Shown: piece by piece, positions 42,006 through 50,027 of the stretch
Numbering within the stretch: position 1 is the first letter of the stretch
Layout of the letters: every line of letters starts with the position of its first letter
Assembly (NCBI GenBank): GCA_963836785.1
Contig: CAWIKW010000005.1
Location: 62,001 to 126,000 of the forward strand
Length of the DNA: 64,000 nt
Source: DASQPR01 sp963836785
GTDB taxonomy: Bacteria > Actinomycetota > Actinomycetes > Mycobacteriales > Micromonosporaceae
Direction of reading: 5' to 3'
The notes under the pieces: generated by a model
Database searches by the model: none
What the model was told of the DNA's origin: nothing
The model's input: the letters and a program-made list of their open reading frames with translations, nothing else
Program-made: the position numbers and the translations under genes

Positions 42006-43076
42006 TCACCCGATCGCATCGACATACTCCTCGACCGCGGCGGTGAGGCCCGACGTGTCCAAGTCGAGGCGTTCGAGGATCGTGTACCGGCCCGGCCGGG
42101 TCGACGGCGCGAACGCGACAACGTCGACGAACTCCTTGTCGGTGAGGCCGATCTCGGCCGGAGTGCGCGGGATGTCGTGGCGGGCGAAGGTGGCGACCAA
42201 GCGCTCGAACGAGGGTACGAACGACTCGTCTTCCCGGCACCGCAGGAACATCGCGAACAACGCACCGAGTCCGGCGGCGACGCCGTGGCTCGCGGCGTCG
42301 GGCTGCAGTGTCGCCAGCGCGTGCGCGATCTCATGGCAGGCGCCGCTGCACGGCCGGCTCGAGCCGGCCATGGCCATGGCGACGCCACCGAGAATGAGTG
42401 CTTGGGCGAGCGTGGCCAGGAAATCGGTGTCGGTAATCGTGCCGGGGTGATGCAGCACGGACTCGGCGGCCGTGCGGGCCAGGGACATTGCCAGGCCGTC
42501 GATCGGCTCGCCGTTGATCGCGTGGCTCAGCTCCCAGTCGGCGCAGGCCGAGATGTCACTGAGCGCATCGCCGATCCCGGACCGGATCTGGTACGCCGGA
42601 CTGCGCGCGACCAGATCGAGGTCGACCACGACGGCGATAGGGATGTGCACGCCGTACGACGGTGAGCTGCTGCCCCAGACCAGCGTGCTGACCGGCGACG
42701 CTAGCCCATCGTGCGCGAGGCTCGTGGCGACGGCGACCATCGGCATGCCCTGCATCGTCGCCGCGTACTTGACGGTGTCGATGACCTTCCCGCCGCCGAT
42801 GCCGATCACGGCGTCGTATTCGAGCGTCCGTAGCTTCGTGGCGAGCGACATCGCGGAGTCGAACGTACCGGCCGCGATAGTGATCAGGTCGGCGGCCGGC
42901 AGCATCGTCCGGACCTCGTCGGCGAGCGTCGGGCCGATGCCGGAACCGTGTACGACGGCAACGCGGCCGCCGGTCGAGATGCGACTGTCCGCGATCACCG
43001 TGTCCAGGCGTCCGAGCGCGCCGGGGGAGACCTCGATGGTCAGCGGCGTCAGGATCGTACGGGCTAGCAGCGGCAT
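42006..43076 (-). CDS. sn-glycerol-1-phosphate dehydrogenase family (EgsA/AraM-like)
   Basis: 356 residues, iron-containing alcohol dehydrogenase superfamily. GIGGGKVIDTVKYAA binds NAD(P). SLAHDGLASPVS is the diagnostic EgsA/AraM segment (SHDGIASP in archaeal enzymes). Metal ligands are expected in SGIGDALSDISACADWEL, SGACHEIAHAL and AASHGVA. It should reduce dihydroxyacetone phosphate to sn-glycerol-1-phosphate, or act on a closely related keto-polyol phosphate. ATG 43076; the start overlaps the cytidylyltransferase gene by 13 bp. No GGGP/PcrB-type prenyltransferase is nearby. Confidence 0.87.
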   Translation of the reverse strand: MPLLARTILTPLTIEVSPGALGRLDTVIADSRISTGGRVAVVHGSGIGPTLADEVRTMLPAADLITIAAGTFDSAMSLATKLRTLEYDAVIGIGGGKVIDTVKYAATMQGMPMVAVATSLAHDGLASPVSTLVWGSSSPSYGVHIPIAVVVDLDLVARSPAYQIRSGIGDALSDISACADWELSHAINGEPIDGLAMSLARTAAESVLHHPGTITDTDFLATLAQALILGGVAMAMAGSSRPCSGACHEIAHALATLQPDAASHGVAAGLGALFAMFLRCREDESFVPSFERLVATFARHDIPRTPAEIGLTDKEFVDVVAFAPSTRPGRYTILERLDLDTSGLTAAVEEYVDAIG

Positions 43077-43831
43077 GCGACCTCCCGCGCCCGCGCGAGG
43101 TCGGCGTGATCGTCGACCTCGACCCACTCCAGCGATGGCAACGGCGCGACACCGACCGGCACGCCCTGGTCGGCGAGCAGCTGGTAGCCGTCCTCGTAGT
43201 ACAAGTTCGGATCACGCCGCCAGGTCTCGTCGAGCGCCGCCGCGAGAGCGCTTGCGACGCCCGCGCCGATCACGGTCGCGCCGATGTACTCGCCGTGCGC
43301 GTCCGCGACCGGCATCTGTTTGGTGATCTTGTGGACGGTTCGGTGCCCGGTGCCGGCCGCGGTGCCGGTCAGCGTCACCTTCATCGCTTCGTCGGTGAGC
43401 TGTTTGGTGACGTCGAGAGCCAGAATGAGCTCGATGGGCGTCGCGGATGCGGCCTCGGTCGCGGCGCTGAGCAAGGTCTGTTCCACGTCGACCGGGTGCA
43501 CCGTATCGCCGTTGACGAGGAGCGCCCCGTCGGCGTACGCGTCGCGGGCGAGCCACAGAGAGTATGCGTTGTTCCGGTCGTAACGGTCGTTACGAATGAT
43601 CTCGATCGCCAGTCCGTGCCGTGCCTCGAGATCGGGCACCCGGGCGATGAGCGCATCCGCGGCGTAGCCCGCGACCAGCGCCACGTCGGTGAGGCCGACC
43701 TTGGCCAGGTTGCGCAGGATCACGTCCAGGATGGTGGACTCGCCGTCCACCGGAAGCAGCGTCTTGGGCAACGCGTCGGTATCCGGCCGCAGGCGTTGAC
43801 CCTGGCCGGCCGCGAGAACGAGCCCAATCAC
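43064..43831 (-). CDS. LicC-type (phosphocholine/polyol-phosphate) cytidylyltransferase
   Basis: 255 residues. NTP loop LVLAAGQGQRL with PKTLLPV; RYDRNNAYSLWLARDAY is the substrate loop typical of LicC-type and inositol-1-phosphate cytidylyltransferases, and GALLVNGDTVHP holds the metal-binding Asp. WVEVDDHADLARA closes the fold. It should activate a phospho-alcohol with CTP. The neighbouring dehydrogenase suggests the alcohol is sn-glycerol-1-phosphate or a similar polyol phosphate, giving a CDP-alcohol for the third protein. First gene of the operon, 263 nt from the divergent Rsm22 gene. Confidence 0.88.
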   Translation of the reverse strand: MIGLVLAAGQGQRLRPDTDALPKTLLPVDGESTILDVILRNLAKVGLTDVALVAGYAADALIARVPDLEARHGLAIEIIRNDRYDRNNAYSLWLARDAYADGALLVNGDTVHPVDVEQTLLSAATEAASATPIELILALDVTKQLTDEAMKVTLTGTAAGTGHRTVHKITKQMPVADAHGEYIGATVIGAGVASALAAALDETWRRDPNLYYEDGYQLLADQGVPVGVAPLPSLEWVEVDDHADLARAREVACRC

Positions 43832-44094
43832 GTGTGTCCCCTCATCTTCATGCGTTACCGCCGGTCGCCGGCGGGTGCCGGCTCGCCGGCGACCTGGCTA
43901 CCCCGCTGGTCGCGGCGTACCCGTCTCCCGGCTACCGGCCGTGGCGGTCCAGGCTAACCGGAGGCGTGTACGGCACCATAACGGGCGTGACCGGCGACCC
44001 ATGCGACACCGACTCCGATGGGGTGTTTCGACTATTTTTGCAGGCTTTATGGTAAGCGTTGCCGCAATGGCTGGCGCTCGAACGAGTCGCGCCA

Positions 44095-45072
44095 ATGGCT
44101 GACCTGCCCGACGAGCTGCGAGCCGCGCTCGCGACCAGGCTCGCCGCCGAACCCGTCGACCGGATGCGCTCCGCGGTTACGCGCCTGATGGATGCGTACC
44201 GGTCCGGCCAGCCGGCGACGACCCCGATCCTCGGCGGCTCGGCCGAGATCGCCGCGTACGCCGGTTACCGCATGCCGGCCACGTATGCCGCCGTCCGGGC
44301 GGCCATCGGCGCGCTGCCGCCGACACTGCCGCCGCCGGCGAGCCTCGCCGACATCGGCGGCGGGACGGGTGCCGCGGCGTGGGCGGTCGCCGACGCCTTC
44401 CGGTCGATCGAGCGGATCACGGTGCTCGATCAGGTGCAGGATGCACTCACGTTCGGGGCGACGCTGGCCGCAAACGCTCCGGTACCGGCTCTGCGGTCGG
44501 CTACTTGGCGGCGGTCCTCGCTTCCGGCCGAATTGCCGTCGGCGGACCTCGTCACGGTCTCGTACGTGCTCGGGGAGCTCGCCGAGGCGGCCCAACGCGA
44601 TCTCGTCTCGCATACGGCGGCCGCCGGTGACGTGGTCGTGATCGTCGAGCCCGGTACACCGGCCGGCTACGCCCGGGTAATCGCCGCGCGCGATCAATTG
44701 CTCGCACTCGGCCATCGGGTGCTCGCGCCCTGTCCACACCAGCTCGCATGCCCACTATCGGCCGGCGACTGGTGTCACTTCGGGACACGGGTGAACCGTA
44801 CGGCGCTGCATCGGCGGATCAAGGACGCGGACCTGTCGTACGAGGACGAGAAGTTCTCCTACCTCGCCGTCGCGTCGCCGCGCGTCGTCCTTGACGCGCC
44901 GTCGGTCGGCGAGGGACGGGTGATCCGCCGGCCGGCACAGCGCAAGGGGCTCGTGACGCTGCGGCTCTGCCGCCCGGACGGCACCGCCGCCGATCGGATC
45001 GTCACGAAGCGGCACGGCGATCTCTATCGGCAGGCGCGTGACACCCATTGGGGGGATGCGTTTCCCGCGTGA
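44095..45072 (+). CDS. Rsm22-family methyltransferase-like ribosome assembly factor
   Basis: 325 residues. The Rsm22/METTL17 family links a methyltransferase-like fold (SLADIGGGTGAAAWAVADAF; DLVTVSYVLGELAEA) to a cysteine motif, here APCPHQLACPL followed by DWCHF, expected to hold an Fe-S cluster or zinc. KFSYLAVAS is another family block. In mitochondria the family aids small-subunit assembly; the bacterial role is inferred from that. ATG 44095 gives the family N-terminus; an upstream TTG at 44059 is less likely. Ribosome site weak. Confidence 0.85.
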   Translation: MADLPDELRAALATRLAAEPVDRMRSAVTRLMDAYRSGQPATTPILGGSAEIAAYAGYRMPATYAAVRAAIGALPPTLPPPASLADIGGGTGAAAWAVADAFRSIERITVLDQVQDALTFGATLAANAPVPALRSATWRRSSLPAELPSADLVTVSYVLGELAEAAQRDLVSHTAAAGDVVVIVEPGTPAGYARVIAARDQLLALGHRVLAPCPHQLACPLSAGDWCHFGTRVNRTALHRRIKDADLSYEDEKFSYLAVASPRVVLDAPSVGEGRVIRRPAQRKGLVTLRLCRPDGTAADRIVTKRHGDLYRQARDTHWGDAFPA

Positions 45073-45127
45073 CGCCGAGGTGCGAAAGTCGGCCGCTCTC
45101 ACGATCTGCCGCTCACGAAGTGCCGCT

Positions 45128-45192
45128 CATGATCCGCCGCCGTGGACTATTGACGTCGCTATGCGGTCTCAATCGTCCACCGCAATGGATCA
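45128..45192. repeat. palindromic intergenic element, copy B (65 bp)
   Basis: Same ends, order and length as copy A at 36376: CATGATCC at the left, GTCGCT in the middle, AATCGTCCACCGCAATGGATCA at the right. Its ends are inverted repeats, 17 of 22 positions matching. Between the convergent Rsm22 and cold-shock genes. Confidence 0.8.
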
Positions 45193-45251
45193 TCCTCGGT
45201 CGTACGCGGCGGCATGATCTTGGAATCGCGTGGCAGCCGGTCACTGAGCAC

Positions 45252-45287
45252 AAAAAAACCCGGCGCCCGCGAGCGGGCACCGGGTTT
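45252..45287 (-). terminator. rho-independent terminator of the cold-shock gene
   Basis: On the - strand AAACCCGGTGCCCGC pairs with GCGGGCGCCGGGTTT across a tiny loop, followed by seven T. It lies 14 nt after the csp stop. This is the clearest intrinsic terminator in the window. Confidence 0.93.
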
Positions 45288-45300
45288 CCTACTTGACGTG

Positions 45301-45504
45301 TCAGATGGGGCGGACCTGCTCCGCCTGCGGGCCCTTCTGGCCCTGGGCAATTTCGAACTCGACTCGCTGGTTCTCCTCCAGAGTGCGGTAGCCGCTCGTC
45401 TGGATTGCGGAGAAGTGCACGAACACGTCGGATCCGCCACCGTCCACGGTGATGAAGCCGAAGCCCTTCTCGGCGTTGAACCACTTAACGGTTCCCTGCG
45501 CCAT
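45301..45504 (-). CDS. cspA: cold shock protein (CspA family)
   Basis: 67 residues, a single cold-shock OB fold. KGFGFITVDG is RNP1 and DVFVHFSAI is RNP2; both bind single-stranded RNA or DNA. AAGGAGAG lies 5 nt before ATG 45504, and an upstream ATG at 45519 is unnecessary. The leader between this gene and the FHA gene is up to 189 nt, which is usual for cold-shock mRNAs and may fold; TGTATCCT near 45640 (- strand) could be an extended -10. Ends in a strong terminator. Confidence 0.96.
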   Translation of the reverse strand: MAQGTVKWFNAEKGFGFITVDGGGSDVFVHFSAIQTSGYRTLEENQRVEFEIAQGQKGPQAEQVRPI

Positions 45505-45693
45505 GTTTCTCTCCTTCATGAGGGTGTACCGGCCGCGCGCGCTGCGGGCCTTACTTGGCCGTTTTCGAGCAGCGGCGCCTTTTGCCGATCACATCCGAGC
45601 GGCGCAGGTGCGGTCCACGTACACAAAAACTCAGCAAAGGATACACGCAGACCCGCGCCGTAGGGAGTCCATCAAGATGGGAAAGATTCACAC

Positions 45694-46764
45694 TCAGGGG
45701 CGGGATATCCGCAGGGCCTGAGTCGGAGCGTCCGCCATCACCGAATTTGGCGTCGTCGCAGGTGAGCGCGCTGGCAGCCGGTCGGCCCGACCGATCTCCA
45801 GACCCTCGTAGAGCACCACGACGTCCCATTCGCCCAGTTGCTTGTGCTGCCCCTTGGTCAGCTTCTCGGTGACCGCCGGCTCGGTCGGCCCCGTACGTCT
45901 GACCAGGGTCGTCCCGTTCGTGCTCGTATCGGCAATGCGCAGGCCGTCATCGCGCAGCTCGAGGCGGGCATGGCTGCGGCTCACCCAGCGGATGCCGGCC
46001 TCGTCGAGGTACGGCCCGACGGCGACCACGTCCGAACCTTCGGGAGCTCGGCCGATCATGACCGACCCGCCGGCGGCGACGGCGAACCGGTGCCGGACAA
46101 GGCCGTCCACCCGTACGGCCATCGGCCAGGTCACAGCGCGCGGCCCGGCGTCGGCCAGGCGCTTGCCGTGACGCGGGCAGGTCGGGACACCGTTGCGGAT
46201 GCTGGGCGGCGGCTGGCCGACCACGCGGGCCTCGCCGAAGCTCGAACACTCGAACTCGGGGCACGTCCACTGCCGCCCGAGCACCGGATTCGGTCGAGTC
46301 GGCGGCACCGGTGGCTGGCCCGCGTGGGCGATCAAGCTCACGCCGCCCGGGGCGGGCACCGGCGCGTACGCGGGTGAGCCGCCGCCGACCCGCGTGATCA
46401 TCGCCATGCCGGTGAGCGCGCTGATTTCCCGTACCCGGGGGACCACCGGTGTGCCGGCCGGCAGCACCTCGATCAGGCCGTCGTCCGACCAGCGCCGGAT
46501 GACCATGCGCTCGTTCGATGTCAGTTCGGTGTCCGACATAAGCGCCCGGTCGGCGACGACATATGTGGCCGCGCTGCTGTCACCGAGTCGTTGGCCGAGC
46601 GCGTCGACCACGTGGCCGAGGCGCAGCAGGTTTGCCGGTCGCCCGCCGTCGAGGTCGCCGAGTCGCGTGATCTCGGTCAGGTCGACAACGCCGGCCGCGA
46701 CCGCCGGATCGATCGACAGGCGGCGCTCGATCGCGTCGAGAACCTTCGAGACTTCGAAACGCAC
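45694..46764 (-). CDS. FHA-domain protein with zinc-ribbon-like middle
   Basis: 356 residues. The C-terminal FHA domain (about 225-335) binds phosphothreonine: MIGRAPEGSDVVAVGPYLDE, VSRSHARLELRDDG and ADTSTNGTTL hold the conserved Gly-Arg, Ser-x2-His and Asn. The middle has WTCPEFECSSFG and PTCPRHGKRL, four cysteines that could bind zinc. The N-terminal 110 residues are helical and unrecognised. It suggests a target of Ser/Thr kinase signalling; no kinase is adjacent. Divergent from a small membrane protein. Confidence 0.82.
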   Translation of the reverse strand: MRFEVSKVLDAIERRLSIDPAVAAGVVDLTEITRLGDLDGGRPANLLRLGHVVDALGQRLGDSSAATYVVADRALMSDTELTSNERMVIRRWSDDGLIEVLPAGTPVVPRVREISALTGMAMITRVGGGSPAYAPVPAPGGVSLIAHAGQPPVPPTRPNPVLGRQWTCPEFECSSFGEARVVGQPPPSIRNGVPTCPRHGKRLADAGPRAVTWPMAVRVDGLVRHRFAVAAGGSVMIGRAPEGSDVVAVGPYLDEAGIRWVSRSHARLELRDDGLRIADTSTNGTTLVRRTGPTEPAVTEKLTKGQHKQLGEWDVVVLYEGLEIGRADRLPARSPATTPNSVMADAPTQALRISRP

Positions 46765-46902
46765 CCGCCCATTGTGCCGTGCCGTGCGCGAAACCTGTGA
46801 GAGTGCCCTGGCGTCGCGTTTCGGTGCCGCGCGACGTCGATGGATCCGGGCGCCGTCGTCGGGGCTGATCCACGCTTATGCGCCCGTGGTCACGGGTAAA
46901 CC

Positions 46903-46933
46903 TTGACGGTCTTCACAGCTCGATCGCTTAGAT
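46903..46933 (+). promoter_or_regulatory. possible sigma70-type promoter
   Basis: TTGACG at 46903-46908 and TTAGAT at 46928-46933 with a 19-bp spacer, about 40 nt before the next start. The spacer is longer than ideal, so this is tentative. Confidence 0.3.
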
Positions 46934-46973
46934 ACGGCCGCCGCGGGTGGCACGCTGGATGGGGCGGTGATGC

Positions 46974-47759
46974 ATGGGACGGCGGACAGCACAGACGACA
47001 CAACCGGCGAACCAGACAAATCCGGTACCACGCTGGGTCGCACCCGGATTTGCTCTAGCCGCAGTGTGCACCGTGCCGTGGGTGGTGTTCCTGGCCGCGA
47101 GCCTGCCGGCGACCAGTCGGGTGAATGATCGTCTCGCGTGGGTCGGCTTCGATGTCGGCGAAGTCGTGATGCTCGCGGTCACCGCGTATTTGGCGTGGCG
47201 CGGCAAGGCCAAGGTCGCACTGGCGGCGACCGCGCTCGCCACGATGCTGGTCGTCGACGCGTGGTTCGACGTCAACACCAGCACGGCCGGTGAGGAACGC
47301 GACATTGCGCTGGGGTTCGCCGTGCTGGAGGTGTCGCTGGCCGCGGTCAGCCTCTGGATCGCCTTCCATGCGGCGTCCGTTGCCCGGCGTCGGCTCGAAG
47401 ACCTGGCTCGGCGGGAGGCGGAGCGGGAGATCCGCCGGACTCTGCCGTCACGCGGACGTACGAGCCGGCTGACCAATCTCGCCGACTGGGCGCGGGACCG
47501 GCCAGGTCTGCTCGCGGACGCCGTCGCGCGGTCGGGCGACGACGTTGGTCAGCCGGACGCCGCGCACGCCAACGGCCCGACCGAGCTGGATCTCGTCCGC
47601 CGGAGCCGCTCGCGAAAAGCCCGTGGCCACGTAAACAGCGCCGCGCGGGCGCCACGCATGATGCGCGCCGCGAGCGACGCACGGTTGTCGGCGCGCAGAC
47701 ACATCCGCCGGTACGTTCCGGACAAGCGCCGCCCGGCCGCGGCCGACGCCCCTGACTGA
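46974..47759 (+). CDS. four-helix membrane protein with basic C-terminal tail
   Basis: 261 residues. Four membrane helices in the first 140 residues (about 22-43, 57-74, 80-98 and 109-132), for example WVAPGFALAAVCTVPWVVFL and FAVLEVSLAAVSLWIAFH. The cytoplasmic tail starts with a highly charged helix (ARRRLEDLARREAEREIRR) and ends in an Arg/Ala-rich low-complexity stretch. I recognise no family or catalytic residue. The next gene (RecQ) follows 54 nt later. Confidence 0.7.
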   Translation: MGRRTAQTTQPANQTNPVPRWVAPGFALAAVCTVPWVVFLAASLPATSRVNDRLAWVGFDVGEVVMLAVTAYLAWRGKAKVALAATALATMLVVDAWFDVNTSTAGEERDIALGFAVLEVSLAAVSLWIAFHAASVARRRLEDLARREAEREIRRTLPSRGRTSRLTNLADWARDRPGLLADAVARSGDDVGQPDAAHANGPTELDLVRRSRSRKARGHVNSAARAPRMMRAASDARLSARRHIRRYVPDKRRPAAADAPD

Positions 47760-47813
47760 GCCACCGATCCGCCCGTACGGCCCGGGCGCGCGTCGCAGGG
47801 CGCTGGTAGAAAC

Positions 47814-49979
47814 GTGGGCGTGACGGCCGACAGCAACACATCAAGCGCAACGAATCTCCGCGGTGAAGCCGAGGCCGTGCTCCGCGCGCTTGCCGGACCG
47901 GAAGCCCGCTTGCGGCCGGACCAGTGGCAGGCGATCGATGCGCTGGTGGTCGGTCGACGACGGGTCCTGTGCGTGCAGCGGACCGGTTGGGGGAAGTCGG
48001 CCGTCTATTTCATCGCCACCGCGTTGCTGCGAGCACGGGGTGCCGGCCCGACGGTCATCGTCTCACCCCTGCTCGCGCTGATGCGCAACCAGATCGACGC
48101 GGCGGCGCGGGCCGGCGTACACGCCCGCACGATCAACTCGGCCAATCTGGATGACTGGGACGCGATCGTGGCCGAAGTGCACGCGGGCGACGTCGACGTT
48201 CTGCTGATCAGCCCGGAACGCCTGAACAACCCCGACTTCCGGGACAATGTCCTGCCGAAGCTCGCGGCGACCACCGGCCTACTGGTCGTCGACGAGGCCC
48301 ATTGCGTCTCGGACTGGGGCCACGACTTCCGGCCGGACTACCGTCGCCTGCGCACGCTGCTCGCCGAACTGCCGCCGGGCACGCCGGTGCTCGCGACGAC
48401 CGCGACGGCGAACGCGCGGGTGACGACCGACGTCGCCGAGCAGCTCGGCACCGCTGGCGCCGGCGGCGACGATCAGCACGGTGGCCAGGCCGAGACGCTG
48501 GTGCTCCGCGGGCCGCTCGACCGGGAGACGCTTCGCCTCGGCGTCGTACGGCTGCCGACCGCGGCGCACCGTCTCGGGTGGCTCGCGGATCACGTCGGCG
48601 CGTTGGACGGCTCCGGCATCATCTACACGCTGACCGTCGCGGCGGCGAACGACACGGCGGCGTTCCTGCGCGGGTGCGGCCTCGCGGTGGCGAGCTACAC
48701 CGGACAGACCGACGATGCCGAGCGCCAGGCGGCCGAGGCCGATCTGCTCGCCAACCGCGTCAAGGCGCTAGTCGCGACGTCGGCGTTGGGCATGGGCTTC
48801 GACAAGCCGGATCTCGGCTTCGTGATCCATCTGGGCGCACCCGCATCACCGATCGCGTATTACCAGCAGGTCGGCCGGGCCGGGCGCGCCGTGGACCGGG
48901 CCGACGTGCTGCTCCTGCCGGGCTCCGAGGACCAGGCGATCTGGCGATACTTCGCGTCACTCGGCTATCCCCGCGAAGAACAGGTCCGGGCCGTGCTAGA
49001 CACGCTCGCCGAGGCGGGCCGACCGCTGTCGGTGCCGGTCATCGAGGCCGCGGTCGAGATCCGCCGCTCCCGCCTGGAACTCATGCTGAAGGTGCTGGAC
49101 GTCGACGGTGCCGTACGGAGGGTCCGGGGCGGTTGGGAATCGACCGGCCAGCCGTGGACGTATGACCGTGAGCGGCTCGATCGGGTCGCCGCGGCCCGCG
49201 ACGCCGAAGCGGCGCTGATGCTCGACTACCAGGCGACGACCGGATGCCGGATGGAGTTCCTGCGCCGCAATCTCGACGACCCGGCCGCGGCGCCGTGCGG
49301 TCGCTGCGACACCTGTACCGGCCGTATGTTCTCGGCCGATGTGTCCGACGAGGCGCTCGCGGCCGCCCGGTCACACCTGGGCCGTCCCGGCGTCGAGATC
49401 ACGCCGCGGCGACAATGGCCGACCGCGCTCGACTCGTTGAGCGGTCGCATTCCGCCCGCCGAGCAAGCGGCCGCCGGCCGCGCCCTCGGCCGCGTGTCGG
49501 ACCTCGGCTGGGGCGAGCGGCTGCGCCGGACGGTCGGGGCCGACACGCCGGACGCCCCGGTGCCGCCCGAGTTGGTGGCCGCTGTCGTCGCGCTGCTGAA
49601 GGATTGGGCGACCGGCGACGAACCCTGGGCGCAGCGGCCGGTTGCCGTCGTCGGCATCGATTCGATCGGCCACCGGGAGTTGGTCGGGAGCCTCGCCATG
49701 CGTATCGCCGAGATCGGCCGGCTGCCGCTGCTGGGCGCGATCACGACTCCGCTCGAGCCGGCGGGCGGCCGAGCCAACAGCGCCCACCGCGTACGTGCCC
49801 TCGTCGATGACATCACCGTGCCGCCGTCGTTGGCCGACGCGGTCGGGGCGCTCGACGGACCGGTGCTGCTCGTGGACGACTATGTCGACTCCGGGTGGAC
49901 GATGGCCCTCGCGGCACGGGCACTCCGGCGGGCCGGCGCCCCGGCAGTGCTGCCGCTGGCGCTTGCCATCACCACGTGA
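47814..49979 (+). CDS. RecQ-type DNA helicase fused to a phosphoribosyltransferase-like domain
   Basis: 721 residues. Helicase core (about 30-380): Walker A QRTGWGKSAVYF, DEAH box in VVDEAHCVSDWGHDFRPDYRRL (split here: DEAHC, SDWGHDFRP), ATTATANARV, and GRAGRAVDRADV. A RecQ-type zinc-binding segment with CGRCDTC follows. Residues about 600-720 are not helicase: GPVLLVDDYVDSGWTMALAAR carries the PRPP-binding loop of type I phosphoribosyltransferases. This fusion is, I believe, seen in other actinobacteria; its purpose is unknown. GTG 47814 or 47820. Confidence 0.9.
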   Translation: MGVTADSNTSSATNLRGEAEAVLRALAGPEARLRPDQWQAIDALVVGRRRVLCVQRTGWGKSAVYFIATALLRARGAGPTVIVSPLLALMRNQIDAAARAGVHARTINSANLDDWDAIVAEVHAGDVDVLLISPERLNNPDFRDNVLPKLAATTGLLVVDEAHCVSDWGHDFRPDYRRLRTLLAELPPGTPVLATTATANARVTTDVAEQLGTAGAGGDDQHGGQAETLVLRGPLDRETLRLGVVRLPTAAHRLGWLADHVGALDGSGIIYTLTVAAANDTAAFLRGCGLAVASYTGQTDDAERQAAEADLLANRVKALVATSALGMGFDKPDLGFVIHLGAPASPIAYYQQVGRAGRAVDRADVLLLPGSEDQAIWRYFASLGYPREEQVRAVLDTLAEAGRPLSVPVIEAAVEIRRSRLELMLKVLDVDGAVRRVRGGWESTGQPWTYDRERLDRVAAARDAEAALMLDYQATTGCRMEFLRRNLDDPAAAPCGRCDTCTGRMFSADVSDEALAAARSHLGRPGVEITPRRQWPTALDSLSGRIPPAEQAAAGRALGRVSDLGWGERLRRTVGADTPDAPVPPELVAAVVALLKDWATGDEPWAQRPVAVVGIDSIGHRELVGSLAMRIAEIGRLPLLGAITTPLEPAGGRANSAHRVRALVDDITVPPSLADAVGALDGPVLLVDDYVDSGWTMALAARALRRAGAPAVLPLALAITT

Positions 49980-50027
49980 CGGATCCCCACGTGTCTGGCC
50001 TGCGACGGACGGTCAGTCGACGGAGCG

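Noticed and set aside
40000..42700. Long + strand frames opposite the lipid operon
   Set aside because: They mirror the third-position G/C bias of the real genes on the other strand and are Arg/Pro-rich without motifs.
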